Shown piece by piece: positions 11,433 through 21,675 of a stretch of 64,000 nucleotides of DNA. Made by a program: the position numbers and the translations under genes. Under the pieces are notes generated by a model, which saw only the letters and a list, made by a program, of their open reading frames with translations, did no database searches and was not told the origin of the DNA. The stretch's first letter is position 1. The number at the start of each line of letters is the position of its first letter. Origin of the DNA: Saturnia japonica (lineage: Eukaryota > Arthropoda > Insecta > Lepidoptera > Saturniidae). The stretch spans positions 21,323,590-21,387,589 of the forward strand of contig CM065308.1 of the NCBI GenBank assembly GCA_033032175.1, in the 5' to 3' direction.

Positions 11433-12394
11433 CGCTTATTATATTATGACATAAAAATAACATATCTTTGTTTTAATATTATTATCCAAGGATAAAATGC
11501 AACATTTCCTTAAAAAAAAAAAAACAAAGGAAGCTTGTACGTAGCTTTACATTTTCTGTTCTTATTTGTTATAGTAATAGAGTATTTACATTTACTTTTA
11601 TGAAATATAAAATTTAATAATTCTTTGCTCAATTTAATACATAATTTTTAGTACGTGACCGAAACGGGTATAAAAAGAAATGTTAAATAAAAAAATTTAT
11701 TTACATAAATATAATAATCATGTGATTTATAGTGAGACGGAGTAGGTCTCTCTAACCAGTGGAGTATTATTATATTATAGCTGTGTGCCCGCGACTCCGC
11801 ACGTGTTTATTACGCAGCAATTTCCTCATCTTGTACTAAATATTTATGGATGCTTAAAATGACTGATGAACTTCTTCAACTTGTACTTAGACGTAGGATA
11901 TACGAGAGAAAAAATGTATAATATTATAGGAAAGACATAATATTAATGATAATCGACAACGAGAAAGAGAAAAAAATTACCGTTTTTTTTCCTGTCTAAA
12001 ATTTCTTAAGAAAATTTAAAGACCTCTTCAAACTCATTGTCTGAATTCGATGAAAACATTGAAAATTTGATACAACGGCTTGAGGTAACACTGTTCAGAG
12101 ATAACTTCAGAGCGCGTCACGATCATGAAACGACATACTTTGCAGCCGAGCCATTACTCTTGGTGTATGGTAGTCGTCATCCAAACAGACAGTCAGTACA
12201 ATAAACGGGAGGCACACAATATTATTTATTTATTCAAACTTACAACTGCATAATTGCATAACATTTTTCAGTTAAAAATACATATTTATTGCGACTAGAA
12301 GTCACCTTGTTGTTGAAATTCGACCATAAACCATTTAAAATTTAAATGTTAATAAAGTTATTTTGTCAAAGAGTATATATATATATATATATAG
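11433..12394. other. No gene seen; repeat fragments and (TA)n
   Basis: Contains another reversed family D terminus at about 11780 ('agctgtgtgcccgcgac') and a 'tttatttattcaaactt' LINE-tail-like stretch at 12225. It ends in a (TA)n tract at 12373-12393 that forms the insertion site of the LTR element. No coding region recognised. Confidence 0.45.
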
Positions 12395-12417
12395 TAAGGA
12401 ATACCCTACTAAAAGGG

Positions 12418-12424
12418 TATAAAA
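12418..12424 (+). promoter_or_regulatory. LTR TATA box
   Basis: TATAAAA inside GGGTATAAAACC near the start of the LTR, present in both LTRs. It is followed about 40-50 bp downstream by TCATTCG, a possible initiator. Inferred from position and sequence only. Confidence 0.55.
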
Positions 12425-12620
12425 CCAGCGCGCAGCTCTAGCGCGGCCGTATTTGTCGGTTGTCATTCGTCGTGGTAACATCGTTCAAGGACTCTAAGTG
12501 TTAATATTTAAGTGGGTAGATTCGAGACAATTGTGCGGTACTGTAAGTAGTTGATTTCTATCTGTTTAATTTGTATCTAGGTGATTGTTTTGTTCCTAAA
12601 TGATTTCTATGTTTAATTAT

Positions 12621-12626
12621 AATAAA
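12621..12626 (+). promoter_or_regulatory. LTR polyadenylation signal
   Basis: AATAAA about 65 bp before the LTR end, as expected for an R/U5 boundary. The 3' LTR has the same signal in a 2-bp shorter context. Confidence 0.5.
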
Positions 12627-12797
12627 AACTGATTGTTACTTAGTATAATCTATTGTTTTTTTATGAATCTTTATCCATTTTCCCAAATTCAGAAGTGGGA
12701 TAAAGATCTCAATTAATTCAGTCATCAAGGAGCAAGATAATCGCCCTTTCTGTTTGCGATACTTGAAATATAGGTTACTTTATTGCCGCTAACAATC

Positions 12798-13700
12798 ATG
12801 CCTAGGGAAAGGAATCGTAGTCGATCTAGGATTAGAAGTAGGTCACGCTTTACTAGACGTGATTCGTCTCGTAGGGACCGTAGCGAATCGCGCGATTCAG
12901 ACAACAATGCACACAGGCGTAACTACCCTCATACTCGAATATCGAGACACAATTCGAGGAGTATACGTAGAACGCCTCCTCGACGTTCGCCTGTGTCGCG
13001 TTCGGTTGGTAGCGACTCGTTGAAGGATACTTTGGATAACATTTTAGTAAGACTAAACGCAATCGAACAATCTAGTAATAGCTGCATAACGCCGATTCCA
13101 AACGATAGTGCGGGTAGTAGCTTAGCAAAAAATGTACCCACAGTTAACGATAATAGTGACGCCGCATTGTCTTCGAATAGTTTTGTTAACTTGAACGATG
13201 TTCCTAAGACGTGCGCGGACAATTCCGAGGGCGTGACGTTCACTTGTGAAAACCCCGCGGTTCACAGTTCCGATAACGTGTCCGTTTCTTCTTACCATCT
13301 CTAAAATCGAATAATTCTCGCGATTATTACGTGTCCACCTTTGATCCGTCCACACATGACATTGACTTGTGGTGTTCAGAGGTAGACCGTGCTATGGCTG
13401 CGAACGGTTGGGGGGATCGGGAATGTCTGTCGCGTGTAGCATCGTGTCTAAAAGGTGACGCCAAAGTATGGTTAAATGAATGGGTCACAACCGATCGCAC
13501 GTGGTCGAATTTCAAAGTCGAATTCAAACCTCTCTGCCCCCGGAAGTTGGACTACGCTAACATTCTGTTTGAATGCATGAACACGACATCTGACAAATAC
13601 ACGACATACGCTGAGTACGTGAGACGTACATTATTGCGTTTACGCGTAGTTAAGGGTTTATCTGAAGAGCTTAGGACTCTTATAGTCATACGAGGTATTG
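12798..13700 (+). pseudogene. Gag fragment (RS-rich N-terminus and retrotransposon gag domain)
   Basis: The ATG at 12798 begins an arginine/serine-rich N-terminus (PRERNRSRSRIRSRSRF) of about 60 residues, then a polar linker, stopping at 13304. From about 13325 a different frame carries a gag-type capsid domain: FDPSTHDIDLWCSEVDRAM, then CLKGDAKVWLNEW and YTTYAEYVRRTLLRLR. A frameshift therefore separates the two halves. The capsid part runs directly into a pol fragment at about 13700, indicating a deletion that removed nucleocapsid, protease and most of RT. Gag would assemble the particle that packages element RNA. Confidence 0.75.
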
Positions 13701-13998
13701 ATAATCCTCAAAAAGGTACTTCAAAAATTGACGGAATCCGGTTTTTCAGTTAACATAAAGAAATGTTCCTTTCTAAACACTGAAGCTGAATACTTAGGTA
13801 GACTAGTAAGTGGGGGTCAGGTAAGATCGAGCACTAAAAAGGTTGAGGCATTGAAAAACTCACCAGCTCCGAAAAACGTAAACAAGTCCGTCAATTCCTT
13901 GGGCTTGCGGGTTATTTGCGCTGGTACATATCTGGGTACGCTACTAAGACGGCATGTATCGCTCTGCTGACTAGAAAAGGAGTTCAGTTTAGCTGGAC
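13701..13998 (+). pseudogene. Pol fragment: end of RT and start of RNase H
   Basis: Encodes the gypsy RT tail ILKKVLQKLTESGFSVNIKK, then EYLGRLVSGG, and after a frameshift FLGLAGYLRWYISGYATK followed by LTRKGVQFSW. In intact elements this lies after the RT catalytic box, which is absent. A second deletion joint near 13998 leads straight to the integrase C-terminal piece. Confidence 0.7.
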
Positions 13999-14004
13999 CC
14001 TGGG

Positions 14005-14217
14005 ATGCGGGGGCCGTATCGAGTCACAAAAGTACTGCCAAACGGTCGTTATGAACTAAAATTACTGAGTGGTAGTAAAGGAAAGTCGCCTCAAGCGGCT
14101 GCCCAATACATGGTGCCATGGAAAGGTGAATGGTGCCCCGAGAATTGTGCCATATTTTTTGATGGTAAGGTTCTCGATTTATACAATTGCTTTGCATTGT
14201 TGTTGTGTTGGTGACTG
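14005..14217 (+). pseudogene. Integrase C-terminal fragment
   Basis: Open frame with GPYRVTKVLPNGRYELKLL, then AAAQYMVPWKGEWCPENCA, matching the tail of insect gypsy polyproteins after the integrase catalytic core. It ends at TGA 14212-14214, about 110 bp before the hairpin array. No catalytic residues remain. Confidence 0.65.
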
Positions 14218-14324
14218 TTTACAGAAGCAGTAGTGATATGTGGCGACCGAGATGCCTTGAGGCATCTTGCTGGTCTGCTGCTTGGTCGGTGTGCCTACTG
14301 GTGGCGCCCCTGCTGATCACCACT

Positions 14325-14814
14325 GACGTTAGTCGTCAGTTGCGTTAGTCGCACTCGGCGTTAGTCGCCTCTGACGTTAGTCGTCACCGGCGTTAGTCGC
14401 CTCTGACGTTAGTCGTCACCGGCGTTAGTCGCACCCGGCGTTAGTCGCCTTTGACGTTAGTCGCACCCGGTGTTAGTCGCCTTTGACGTTAGTCGTCATC
14501 TGCGTTAGTCGCACCCGGCGTTAGTCGCCTCTGACGTTAGTCGTCATCTGCGTTAGTCGCACCCGGCGTTAGTCGCCTTTGACGTTAGTCGTCATCTGCG
14601 TTAGTCGCACCCGGCGTTAGTCGCCTTTGACGTTAGTCGTCACCTGTGTTAGTCGCACCCGGCGTTAGTCGCCTCTGACGTTAGTCGTCATCTACGTTAG
14701 TCGCACCCGGCGTTAGTCGCCTCTGACGTTAGTCGTCACCTGCGTTAGTCGCACCCGGCGTTAGTCGCCTCTGACGTTAGTCATTTGCGTTAGTCGCATG
14801 CGGCGCTAGTTGCC
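14325..14814. repeat. Tandem array of ~31 small hairpins with constant TTAGT loop
   Basis: A 16-bp period repeat organised largely as a 48-bp triplet. Each unit is an inverted repeat around TTAGT: TGACG/CGTCA, TGCG/CGCA or GGCG/CGCC. I count about 31 units, of which about 27 have fully complementary or wobble-compatible stems. The exceptions are hybrids (for example near 14419 and 14461) or the decayed last units (one unit ends CATTT). The array is not coding: 16 is not a multiple of 3 and stops occur. It sits between the integrase tail and the 3' LTR, in the element's transcribed 3' region. Confidence 0.9.
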
Positions 14815-15005
14815 CAAAAATGATAATGTACGATGGCGATAATGACGATGTAATCCCAGAGAATCAGCAGGGCAGTGATATGAGCGCAGTTGCCGGACCG
14901 TCGATGCCATTACTTGAAGACGAAGGTCAGGAAAGAGACTAAACAACTGAGACTTGAGACTGAAGCTATATGGTCGAGGACGAACCACAGTCAGGAGAGG
15001 CCGAA
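14815..15005 (+). other. 3' noncoding region of the LTR element
   Basis: Purine-rich, GA-repeat-like sequence ending in 'caggagaggccgaa' directly before the 3' LTR, a plausible polypurine tract. No coding potential recognised. Confidence 0.5.
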
Positions 15006-15297
15006 TAAGGTATACCCTACTAAAAGGGTATAAAACCAGCGCGCAGCTCTAGCGCGGCCGTATTTATCGGTTGTCATTCGTCGTGGTAACATCGTTCAAG
15101 GACTCTAAGTGTTAATATTTAAGTGGGTAGATTCGAGACAATTGTGCGTTACTGTAAGTAGTTGATTTCTATCTGTTTAATTTGTATCTAGGTGATTGTT
15201 TTGTTCCTAAATGATTTCTATGTTTAATTATAATAAACTGATTGTTACTTAGTCTAATCTATTGTTTTTTTATGAATCTTTATCCATTTTCCCAAAT
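15006..15297 (+). repeat. 3' LTR
   Basis: Starts TAAGGTATACCC and ends TTTTCCCAAAT, followed by (AT)n at 15298-15307. Near-identical to the 5' LTR. Confidence 0.85.
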
Positions 15298-15540
15298 ATA
15301 TATATAAAATGATTGCTAATAAAAAATTGTTTGGAGTGAAATACAAAATGCGAATAACTTAAATTCGTCAATGATAAAATCTGACAAGTAGCCTGTGATC
15401 AAACAGACAGACACACAGCGTCACAGAGAGATTGTCTCTAATGATGTGTGTGTGTCAGACGCATGGTAGTTTGTGTAATATATTTTTAAAATTAATTTAC
15501 AAAGAAAGAAAGAAAGATTTATTTATAAAAAAGGCATTTC

Positions 15541-15945
15541 AGATTACAGACAATTAAAGAGGGGTTTGAAAACCAGCTAAATAACCTAGAAAACCCACAG
15601 AAAATTATAATAGACAATACTCCGTATCATGCTGTACAAGTTGATAAAGCACCAACTCAAGCAAATAAAAAGCAAGAAAGAAATGGTGTGTAGGCAAGTC
15701 TAACTTTATTTAAGTTGAGTGGTTGTATAAGGTAAAAGTAACTAAGCCTCGCTATGTAATCGATGAACTAGCCCTAGAGCAGGGACATGAAGTTTTTCGA
15801 TTGCCTCTCTACCATGGTCATTATAACGCTATCGATCTTATTTGAGCACAAATAAAGGGCCATGCCGTGCGTAATAATACTAAACCACACTTCAGTGCTG
15901 AAACAATGTTAGCTCAGCTAAAAACTGCATGTGCAGAGGACTAAA
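15541..15945 (+). pseudogene. DDE-superfamily transposase relic (IS630/Tc1-like C-terminal half)
   Basis: Fragments of a DDE transposase are readable: KIIIDNTPYHAVQVDKAPT (second catalytic Asp in DNTPYH), then after a stop and a gap IDELALEQGHEVFRLPLYH, a degraded YNAIDLI (position of the third acidic residue) and KTACAED. The order matches a family of insect DDE_3-type transposases whose C-terminus reads 'LRLPPYHxxLNxIExIWA'. Multiple stops and missing segments make it a fossil. No TIRs were recognised. Confidence 0.55.
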
Positions 15946-16099
15946 CACAACAAAGAAAATAATTTACATGATATTGAACTAGATGTGAAAATAGACAATA
16001 TTGTTGAAATGAATTAATAATATTTCTGAGTGTGGACAGCAGTGATGACGATTACAACTCTACTTATAATTCTAATAGTTCAACTGAATAAATGCTATT

Positions 16100-16908
16100 T
16101 TTTTATTCAATTATGTACTCGTCTTATTTGTTTCCTAAAACGATAGAAAATAATAGTGGGACAGGGATTTGACTGATGATTTGATTTTATTTGATTTTCA
16201 ATGGAATTAATTTAAAGCTATGAAACTTTCTTCTTCCTAACTTAGCAACTAGTCCTCTTTAATAAAGACCATTATCGAGTGAATATAGTGTCGTGTCTTA
16301 TGACGATTTCAGTATCTTAAAAAGATAGTGGCTCGATTGTTAGAAATTTCTGGGAAGTTTTTGAAGGATCCCTGAATGGATGCTTTCAGTTTATATTTAT
16401 AATCCACTTCACATATGCACAAAAACCAAACTATATCATGAAAAACGCCACCTATATTACATAATATATGGTCAAAATCCTAAGTAAATTAATTAAAAAT
16501 AAAAACCACATCTTGTCACTTCAAAATCCTGCCAAAAACACTACAGTATCTATAATAAATTTTTCACACTAACTGCATCCGATCCACAGATATCTGAAGT
16601 CTGTATCGATGCATTCAATTTAATCGATATTTTTAAGCAGGTCACCTCACAATGAAGCTAATACTGACAGATGTCAAATGTGATATATTAAATTGGCCTT
16701 ACTATAGATAAGTGAATTTCAAGGTCTTTTTATTTTACCAGATAATTAATTACTTTTTACGATTTACCAGATTATTAATATTTACGATTTCACCGAAGCC
16801 AATGATAAAACCTGTTTAATAAATGTAAGATTTTGATTCCGAGATAAGAACCTTGTAATGCATAATCTTTAATTTATTAATGTAAGGGTGTTTTAACAGT
16901 TAATATTA
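16100..16908. other. No gene seen; AT-rich spacer
   Basis: AT-rich sequence without recognisable coding or repeat structure up to the mariner TIR. Confidence 0.4.
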
Positions 16909-18071
16909 GGTCCTTACATATGAAATTGGCATTTTGTGCGGGACGAATAATTAGTCAATTTTTTTTTTTGTAATATATATTTAATTATTCAAAGTATGCA
17001 CCGTTGTTATCTATGCACTTTTGCCATCTCATAGGTAGTTCATTGATCTCTTTATTAAAAAAACCATGGGGGCGAGAATCAATAAACTCTTTAAAAGTTG
17101 TTACATTCCAATTGTAGCTCATCTAATTTAGTGGTTGTTTGTTGTGCAGTGTGTGGTCTTACGTTGTCGTGAAGCAGCAGTGGCCTAGAGCGATTGACCA
17201 ATCTTGGTTGTTTAGCAGCTAGTTCTTCCTTCATGGTTTGCATTTGCTGACAATAGATATCTGCCGTAATCGTTTGGCCAGATTTTAGAAAGCTGTAGTG
17301 AACGACACCGGCGCTTGTCCACCAAATACTCACAAGTAACTTTTTCTGAGTCAACTTTCATTTAGGGCAGGATTTGGCTGGGTCTCCAGGGTTCAGCCAT
17401 TGCGACGAGCGCTTCCAATTATCGTACAGTATCCACTTTTCATCACAAGTAATGATTCGATTTAAAATCCCTTCATTATTGTGTCGGTTGAGCAAAGTAA
17501 CACAGCAGTCGACGCGTATTCGATTCACTCAGTTCATGAGGTACCCATCGTTCAATTTTTTTACTTTCCCGATTTGCTTCAAGTGGATTTATACAGTTTT
17601 ACCACTTACCCCGAAGCCTGCAGCTATCTTTTTAGTGCTTTGTGATGGATCCGCTTCCACAATAGCCTTTAATTCTTTGTTTTCCACTTTGGTCTCCGGC
17701 CGTCCACGGGGTTGGTTCAGAAGGTTGAAATTTCCAGAACGAAAACTTTGAAACCAAAAACCTACCGTGCTTTCTTTTGCGACACCAGTGCCGTACACAT
17801 CATTAATCCTTCGAGCTGTTTCTGCAGCACTGGTGCCACGGTAGAACTCGTACTCGTAAATATACCGATATTTCATGTTTTCCATTGTGCGGTAATAAGC
17901 GACGCCAAAGAAAAATATAATGAGGAAAAAATAAAAGAATGACTGTTTTCAAAACTCAAATGTACCAGCTAAATGAATTTATAAATTTGAATTTGGAATT
18001 CTTAACCAAAGAGAAGATATTTTAGATCAAAGTGGTCAGTAGACAAAACGCTAATTTCATATGTAAGGACT
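16909..18071 (-). mobile_element. mariner-family DNA transposon with clear TIRs
   Basis: The TIRs read GGTCCTTACATATGAAATT at 16909 and, reversed, AGTCCTTACATATGAAATT at 18071, extending about 30 bp with few mismatches. A TA dinucleotide flanks each end (16907-16908 and 18072-18073), as expected for the mariner TA duplication. At 1163 bp it is slightly shorter than an intact mariner because of an internal deletion in the transposase. Confidence 0.85.
16990..17885 (-). pseudogene. mariner transposase, nonsense-mutated, third catalytic Asp missing
   Basis: Starts at ATG 17885-17883. The N-terminal helix-turn-helix DNA-binding region is readable (EFYRGTSAAETARRI, FWFQSFRSGNFNLLNQPRGR, STKKIAAGFGVSGKTV). 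The frame is interrupted by TAA after GKTV and by at least two further stops. It still encodes ITCDEKW (first Asp) and LLLHDNVRPHTAQQ (second Asp). After ELQLECNNF the sequence jumps to the C-terminal INELPMRWQKC-like end, so the segment with the third Asp has been lost. The enzyme would cut and paste the element through its TIRs, but this copy cannot. Confidence 0.8.
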
Positions 18072-18721
18072 TAATATTTAGTGGACTTAAATTCACTTAC
18101 TTGAATTATTTTCAGCGGTAATCATGATTAGATTTTTTCTTTAAGCCTTTTGCTTTATTTCTATTGTTTAAGATATTTACTATATGTAAAAGTAAAAAAA
18201 ACTTGAGGTCAAGTAAAACATAAAGTAAACTGCTTTAATTTTTAAAAAAGTGAGCGACCTCTGTAACATGAAATATCCAAGAAATTTCTGAAAACTTATC
18301 ATGTCAACTGTAGACTATAAATTATTAAATGAAGAAAAAAATATTTTGAAAATAGCATTTTGACATTTTTTTTACTATTTTCATATGTTCTAAAAATGTT
18401 GAACGACCTTTTTAATTTTATTTATACATTTGAGTTTTGATAAGAATAATTCTTAAAACGTGTTAGTATAACATAATTTAATATAATATATTATATTATT
18501 ATAAATTAAAATTATAATTCAATATTTGTATATGAGAATGAAAACAGATATCATTTTTTTTTGTGCTTAAATTATCCATATCCGGAATATGGCTACTTTA
18601 AAGCTATAATCGTTTTTTTAAATATAGACAACAAGATATATAATCTACATGGTTATGGTATGTTTTCTTATAAATAAACAAAAAAAAAACACCCAAACGA
18701 CCTCTTCTGTCTTATATTTAG
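18072..18721. other. No gene seen; AT-rich spacer
   Basis: Very AT-rich with homopolymers. Nothing recognisable. Confidence 0.4.
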
Positions 18722-20432
18722 GAGTTCGCCTTGAAAACGGTGATGATTTATTTTATTGATCAAATCAGGTATTAATAGCAAAAAATGCAAACGATTTGTT
18801 TTGTATAATATGGCTCTATTAAAAATCAATTCTAACTACTTTTTTCACTAACAATTATTACGTTAAATTTTTAGGTTTTTAAAAACATTATTGCTAACGG
18901 TACTTTTTGTATTTACTTATTTACGACTTGCAATTTTATTTTTACTCATTTTTAATATTTTTATTTGAGGGTACATTGATAATTTTTACTGCCTGTCAAT
19001 TTCGAAATGATATTTTCTCCCCTGTATACAAATTTTCATGAAAATTAAAAAAAAAAAAATTTTTTTTTTGTTTTTGACTATTTCTAAAAGTATTGTTGTT
19101 AATTTTGCATTCAATCGCGCAATGTATCTACGTCCCGTGTAAAAATATTCATTCGAATTGTTCTAGCCATCTTTATAATTAAATTCATTTAAACAAACGA
19201 ATGGATACACAAAAATCAATTAAATGAAAACATCGTGATCAGTCTCAGATAGCGAAGTATTTATTTAAATAAAAAAAAAACCTACATGTACAGACAGAAC
19301 CACAGATTATTATTTTATAGATATAGATTATTATTTATTGTTGGATCTAGCAAACCACTGGAGTTAAGAACATCATTAATTGGATCTTTAGGGTTCTGTA
19401 CCTACAATAAATTACGGAACCTTAATAAAATAATTTTGTTGTCAGTCTCTCTATTCGTGTGTCAAGGTGTTTTTTTTATTCTCTAAACAATCTGAAATTG
19501 ATATGGAATAAATAGATATTCAATTGAGATCATATTTTTTTTTAAATGAAATACCATCTACAATGTGTGCTTAATTTACAATTAGTTAGCCAGGTGGTCA
19601 TAAGCGCGACTGCTATGAGCGAGGTCCTGGGCTCGAATCCTAGGTCGAGCAAAGTGTTATTGGGTTTTTCCTATGAAAATCTCAGTAGCAGCTCGGCGTT
19701 TGGTTTCGTGTAATAGGCTCGCCCCCTATTACATGAGACCTAAAAACATACTCGGCGAACTGTGGGTGTACAAATGTACACCTCTGCCTGACCCTTAGGG
19801 GAATACAGGCGTAATGGTATAAATTTGTTGTTTAACAAGTTTAACAAGTTTATCCATTTGTCTGTCTAGTAGACGAAATTGCAGCAGTAGTGATATACAT
19901 CTTCTTTTTGATTTAGCGCCACATAAATACTTTCCTAGTGTCGATGTTTTTTGGCTTTTTAGTTTTTTTTTGTATATTCTAATCTTAAAAGTGGGGCCTA
20001 ACAAGATGGTGGCTCCTTTGTTAGAACTATTTAGGGAGTTGATGTGGCAACTCCATTTTTTTAATAATAAACTTCACAATAATAAAAAATGTCATTAATA
20101 TTTATGAATATAAATTGATAGGTTAAAAAAATTATCAATGTACCTACAAATAAAAACATAAATATAAAAACAATAAAATTACGGGTTGTAAATAATTGCT
20201 ACGCACTAAAAGCGCGCGGAGCCGCATGCATAGCCAGTATATAAAAAGTACCGTTAGCAATAATGTTTTTAAATACCTAGAAAATAATCGTAAAAATTGT
20301 TAGGGTAAAAAAACTAGATAGGTACACTGGAAATTTAATTGGTAGTTAAACAGAGCGTTTGCATTTTTTGCCCATATTGCCAAACGCGATCATTAAAACA
20401 GATCATCGCCGTTTACAAGGCGAACTCCAAAG
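18722..20432. mobile_element. Foldback-like element 2 with inverted arms and nested SINE
   Basis: Left arm 18722-19000 and right arm 20090-20432 are reverse complements. Landmarks are 'ggagttcgccttg' / 'caaggcgaactcc', 'gcaaaaaatgcaaacg' and its complement, 'aaaacattattgctaacgg' and its complement, and 'gtacattgataatttt' and its complement. The right arm carries a 60-80 bp extra GC-rich piece near 20170-20240. The interior holds a tRNA-derived SINE (19583-19820) and no transposase. It is probably a non-autonomous DNA element. No target duplication was found. Confidence 0.6.
19583..19820 (+). repeat. tRNA-derived SINE, family C
   Basis: The head has an A-box-like 'taagcgcgactgc' region and a B-box 'gggctcgaatcctag', followed by the shared body 'gtgttattgggtttttccta', 'taggctcgccccctattaca' and 'actgtgggtgtacaaatgt'. 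A near-identical structure occurs at 53549-53793 and, reversed, at 44433-44600. It is not a functional tRNA gene because the cloverleaf is incomplete. Confidence 0.8.
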
Positions 20433-21144
20433 TATGATGCTGGCACTACACAATCGTCCAACAACCAAACTTCATCCCTGAAATTGAGCGATCTCGGCAG
20501 ATTTCCAAACCGGCGCTCCACATATCGACAGCGTATTTCAAACTACATAGTCATGGAAAACGTCGAAGAGATAGAAGAGATCTCGCTTTATTGTATTAGT
20601 GCATATTATTGTTATATTCAAGGCAGAAATTAATCCACTCAATTTTGACTTATTCTACCATTATCGAAGAAAATTGTGAAAAATATTTAATTAAACATAA
20701 TTTAATGAAAAGATTGATAGTCGCGCACGCTCGGATGTGTGGAGGGTCGTCGGTTTGTGCGAATTGGCCAACGCTTTCGAGCTCCATGGATTCGGGATAA
20801 ATTTAACGCTCTGCGATTTCATACCAACACTATCAAACTTCTGCCAAGGTGCCCGAACAATCCCTCTTTATATCGACGGTTGGACGATCAGTTCGAGAAA
20901 CGATTGTATAGTGCCAGCATTAGAGAGAATAACCCGTTTGGACGTTTTCGTATTAGTATAGAAAAAAAAAAAAATCCATACCACGTTATAAAATAACTTA
21001 AACGTAGCTGTGTTTCACATATGGATAATTTGAGCCCAAAAAAGAAACGATGTTTTAGATTTGCTTTAATATTTACGTATCACTAACAAAATTTCACAGC
21101 CATGTATTAGTATTTAAAATCATTGGTTAAAATATCTAAAGACA
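20433..21144. other. Unexplained, weakly coding-like segment
   Basis: Short open frames overlap at 20609-20996 (for example LYRRLDDQFEKRLYSASIRE on the plus strand), but none matches a family I know. The reverse complement of 20436-20458 ('gtagtgccagcat') resembles 20903-20925, suggesting an inverted duplication of a once-coding piece. I do not assign a function. Confidence 0.25.
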
Positions 21145-21639
21145 ACTATACTATTTGAAGTGTCTGTTTGTAATGTCAAAATAACAGTTTTTTTACTAAA
21201 TACATATGAAAGTATATGCGATAACTACAACAAGAACCCCATTTTTAAAATATTTGTCTGTCTGTTTGTTCCGGGTCTGGTTGGACAGATTTTAACGGGA
21301 CTTTCACTTTAGCTGAAGATATATGGAGTAACTTAGGCTAACTTTTATTTTAGAAAAAGAATTAGGGTTCTGGACAAATAAAAAACAACTGGTCATGGTT
21401 AATCAATTCTGGCGCTTAAATGGCTTATGCTGAGTAAACCATACAAGATGTAGCAAATTAATGTACAACATAATTGTAGACATCAAAAACACCTACAAAA
21501 AAATCGAAGATAGTATATATTTATATTCTAAGGAACACCCACAATAAGTATTTTTGTCTTTAAAATAGCCGGTAGCGGGAAGCAAGATTCGCGCGAGCAT
21601 TCTGTAGTCCACGTGAGCGAATCCACTGGCACAACTAGT
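21145..21639 (+). repeat. Short repeat family D2, copy 1
   Basis: Shares 'gtctgtttgtaatgtcaaaa', 'ctgtctgtttgttccgggt', 'acccacaataag' and the end 'cacgtgagcgaatcc...' with the copy at 21993-22497, in the same orientation. The 3' terminus 'cacaactagt' is a mutated form of the family end 'cacagctagt'. Confidence 0.7.
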
Positions 21640-21675
21640 AATATATGACTAGAAGAGTTAACTATATTTACTCAC

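Larger units (their letters stand above)
12395..12688 (+). repeat. 5' LTR
   Basis: Starts TAAGGAATACCC and ends TTTTCCCAAAT. It matches 15006-15297 almost exactly. The first 30 bases include an inverted pair TACCCT/AGGGTA next to the TATA box. Confidence 0.85.
12395..15297 (+). mobile_element. Ty3/gypsy-like LTR retrotransposon, internally deleted
   Basis: Two direct LTRs of about 293 bp enclose a 2.3-kb interior with partial gag, a short RT/RNase H junction piece, an integrase C-terminal piece, a hairpin array and a purine-rich stretch (ggagaggccgaa) just before the 3' LTR. Both flanks are (TA)n, so the element inserted into a TA microsatellite and the exact duplication is hidden. By my reading the LTRs differ by four substitutions and one 2-bp indel. 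Most of pol (protease, RT catalytic core, integrase core) is missing, so it is non-autonomous. Confidence 0.85.

Noticed and set aside
14325..14814. CRISPR-like array of palindromic repeats
   Set aside because: The units are contiguous without unique spacers, lie inside an LTR retrotransposon and the genome is eukaryotic.
19583..19660. tRNA gene
   Set aside because: A and B boxes are present but the cloverleaf is incomplete and the same head plus body recurs elsewhere, so it is a SINE.
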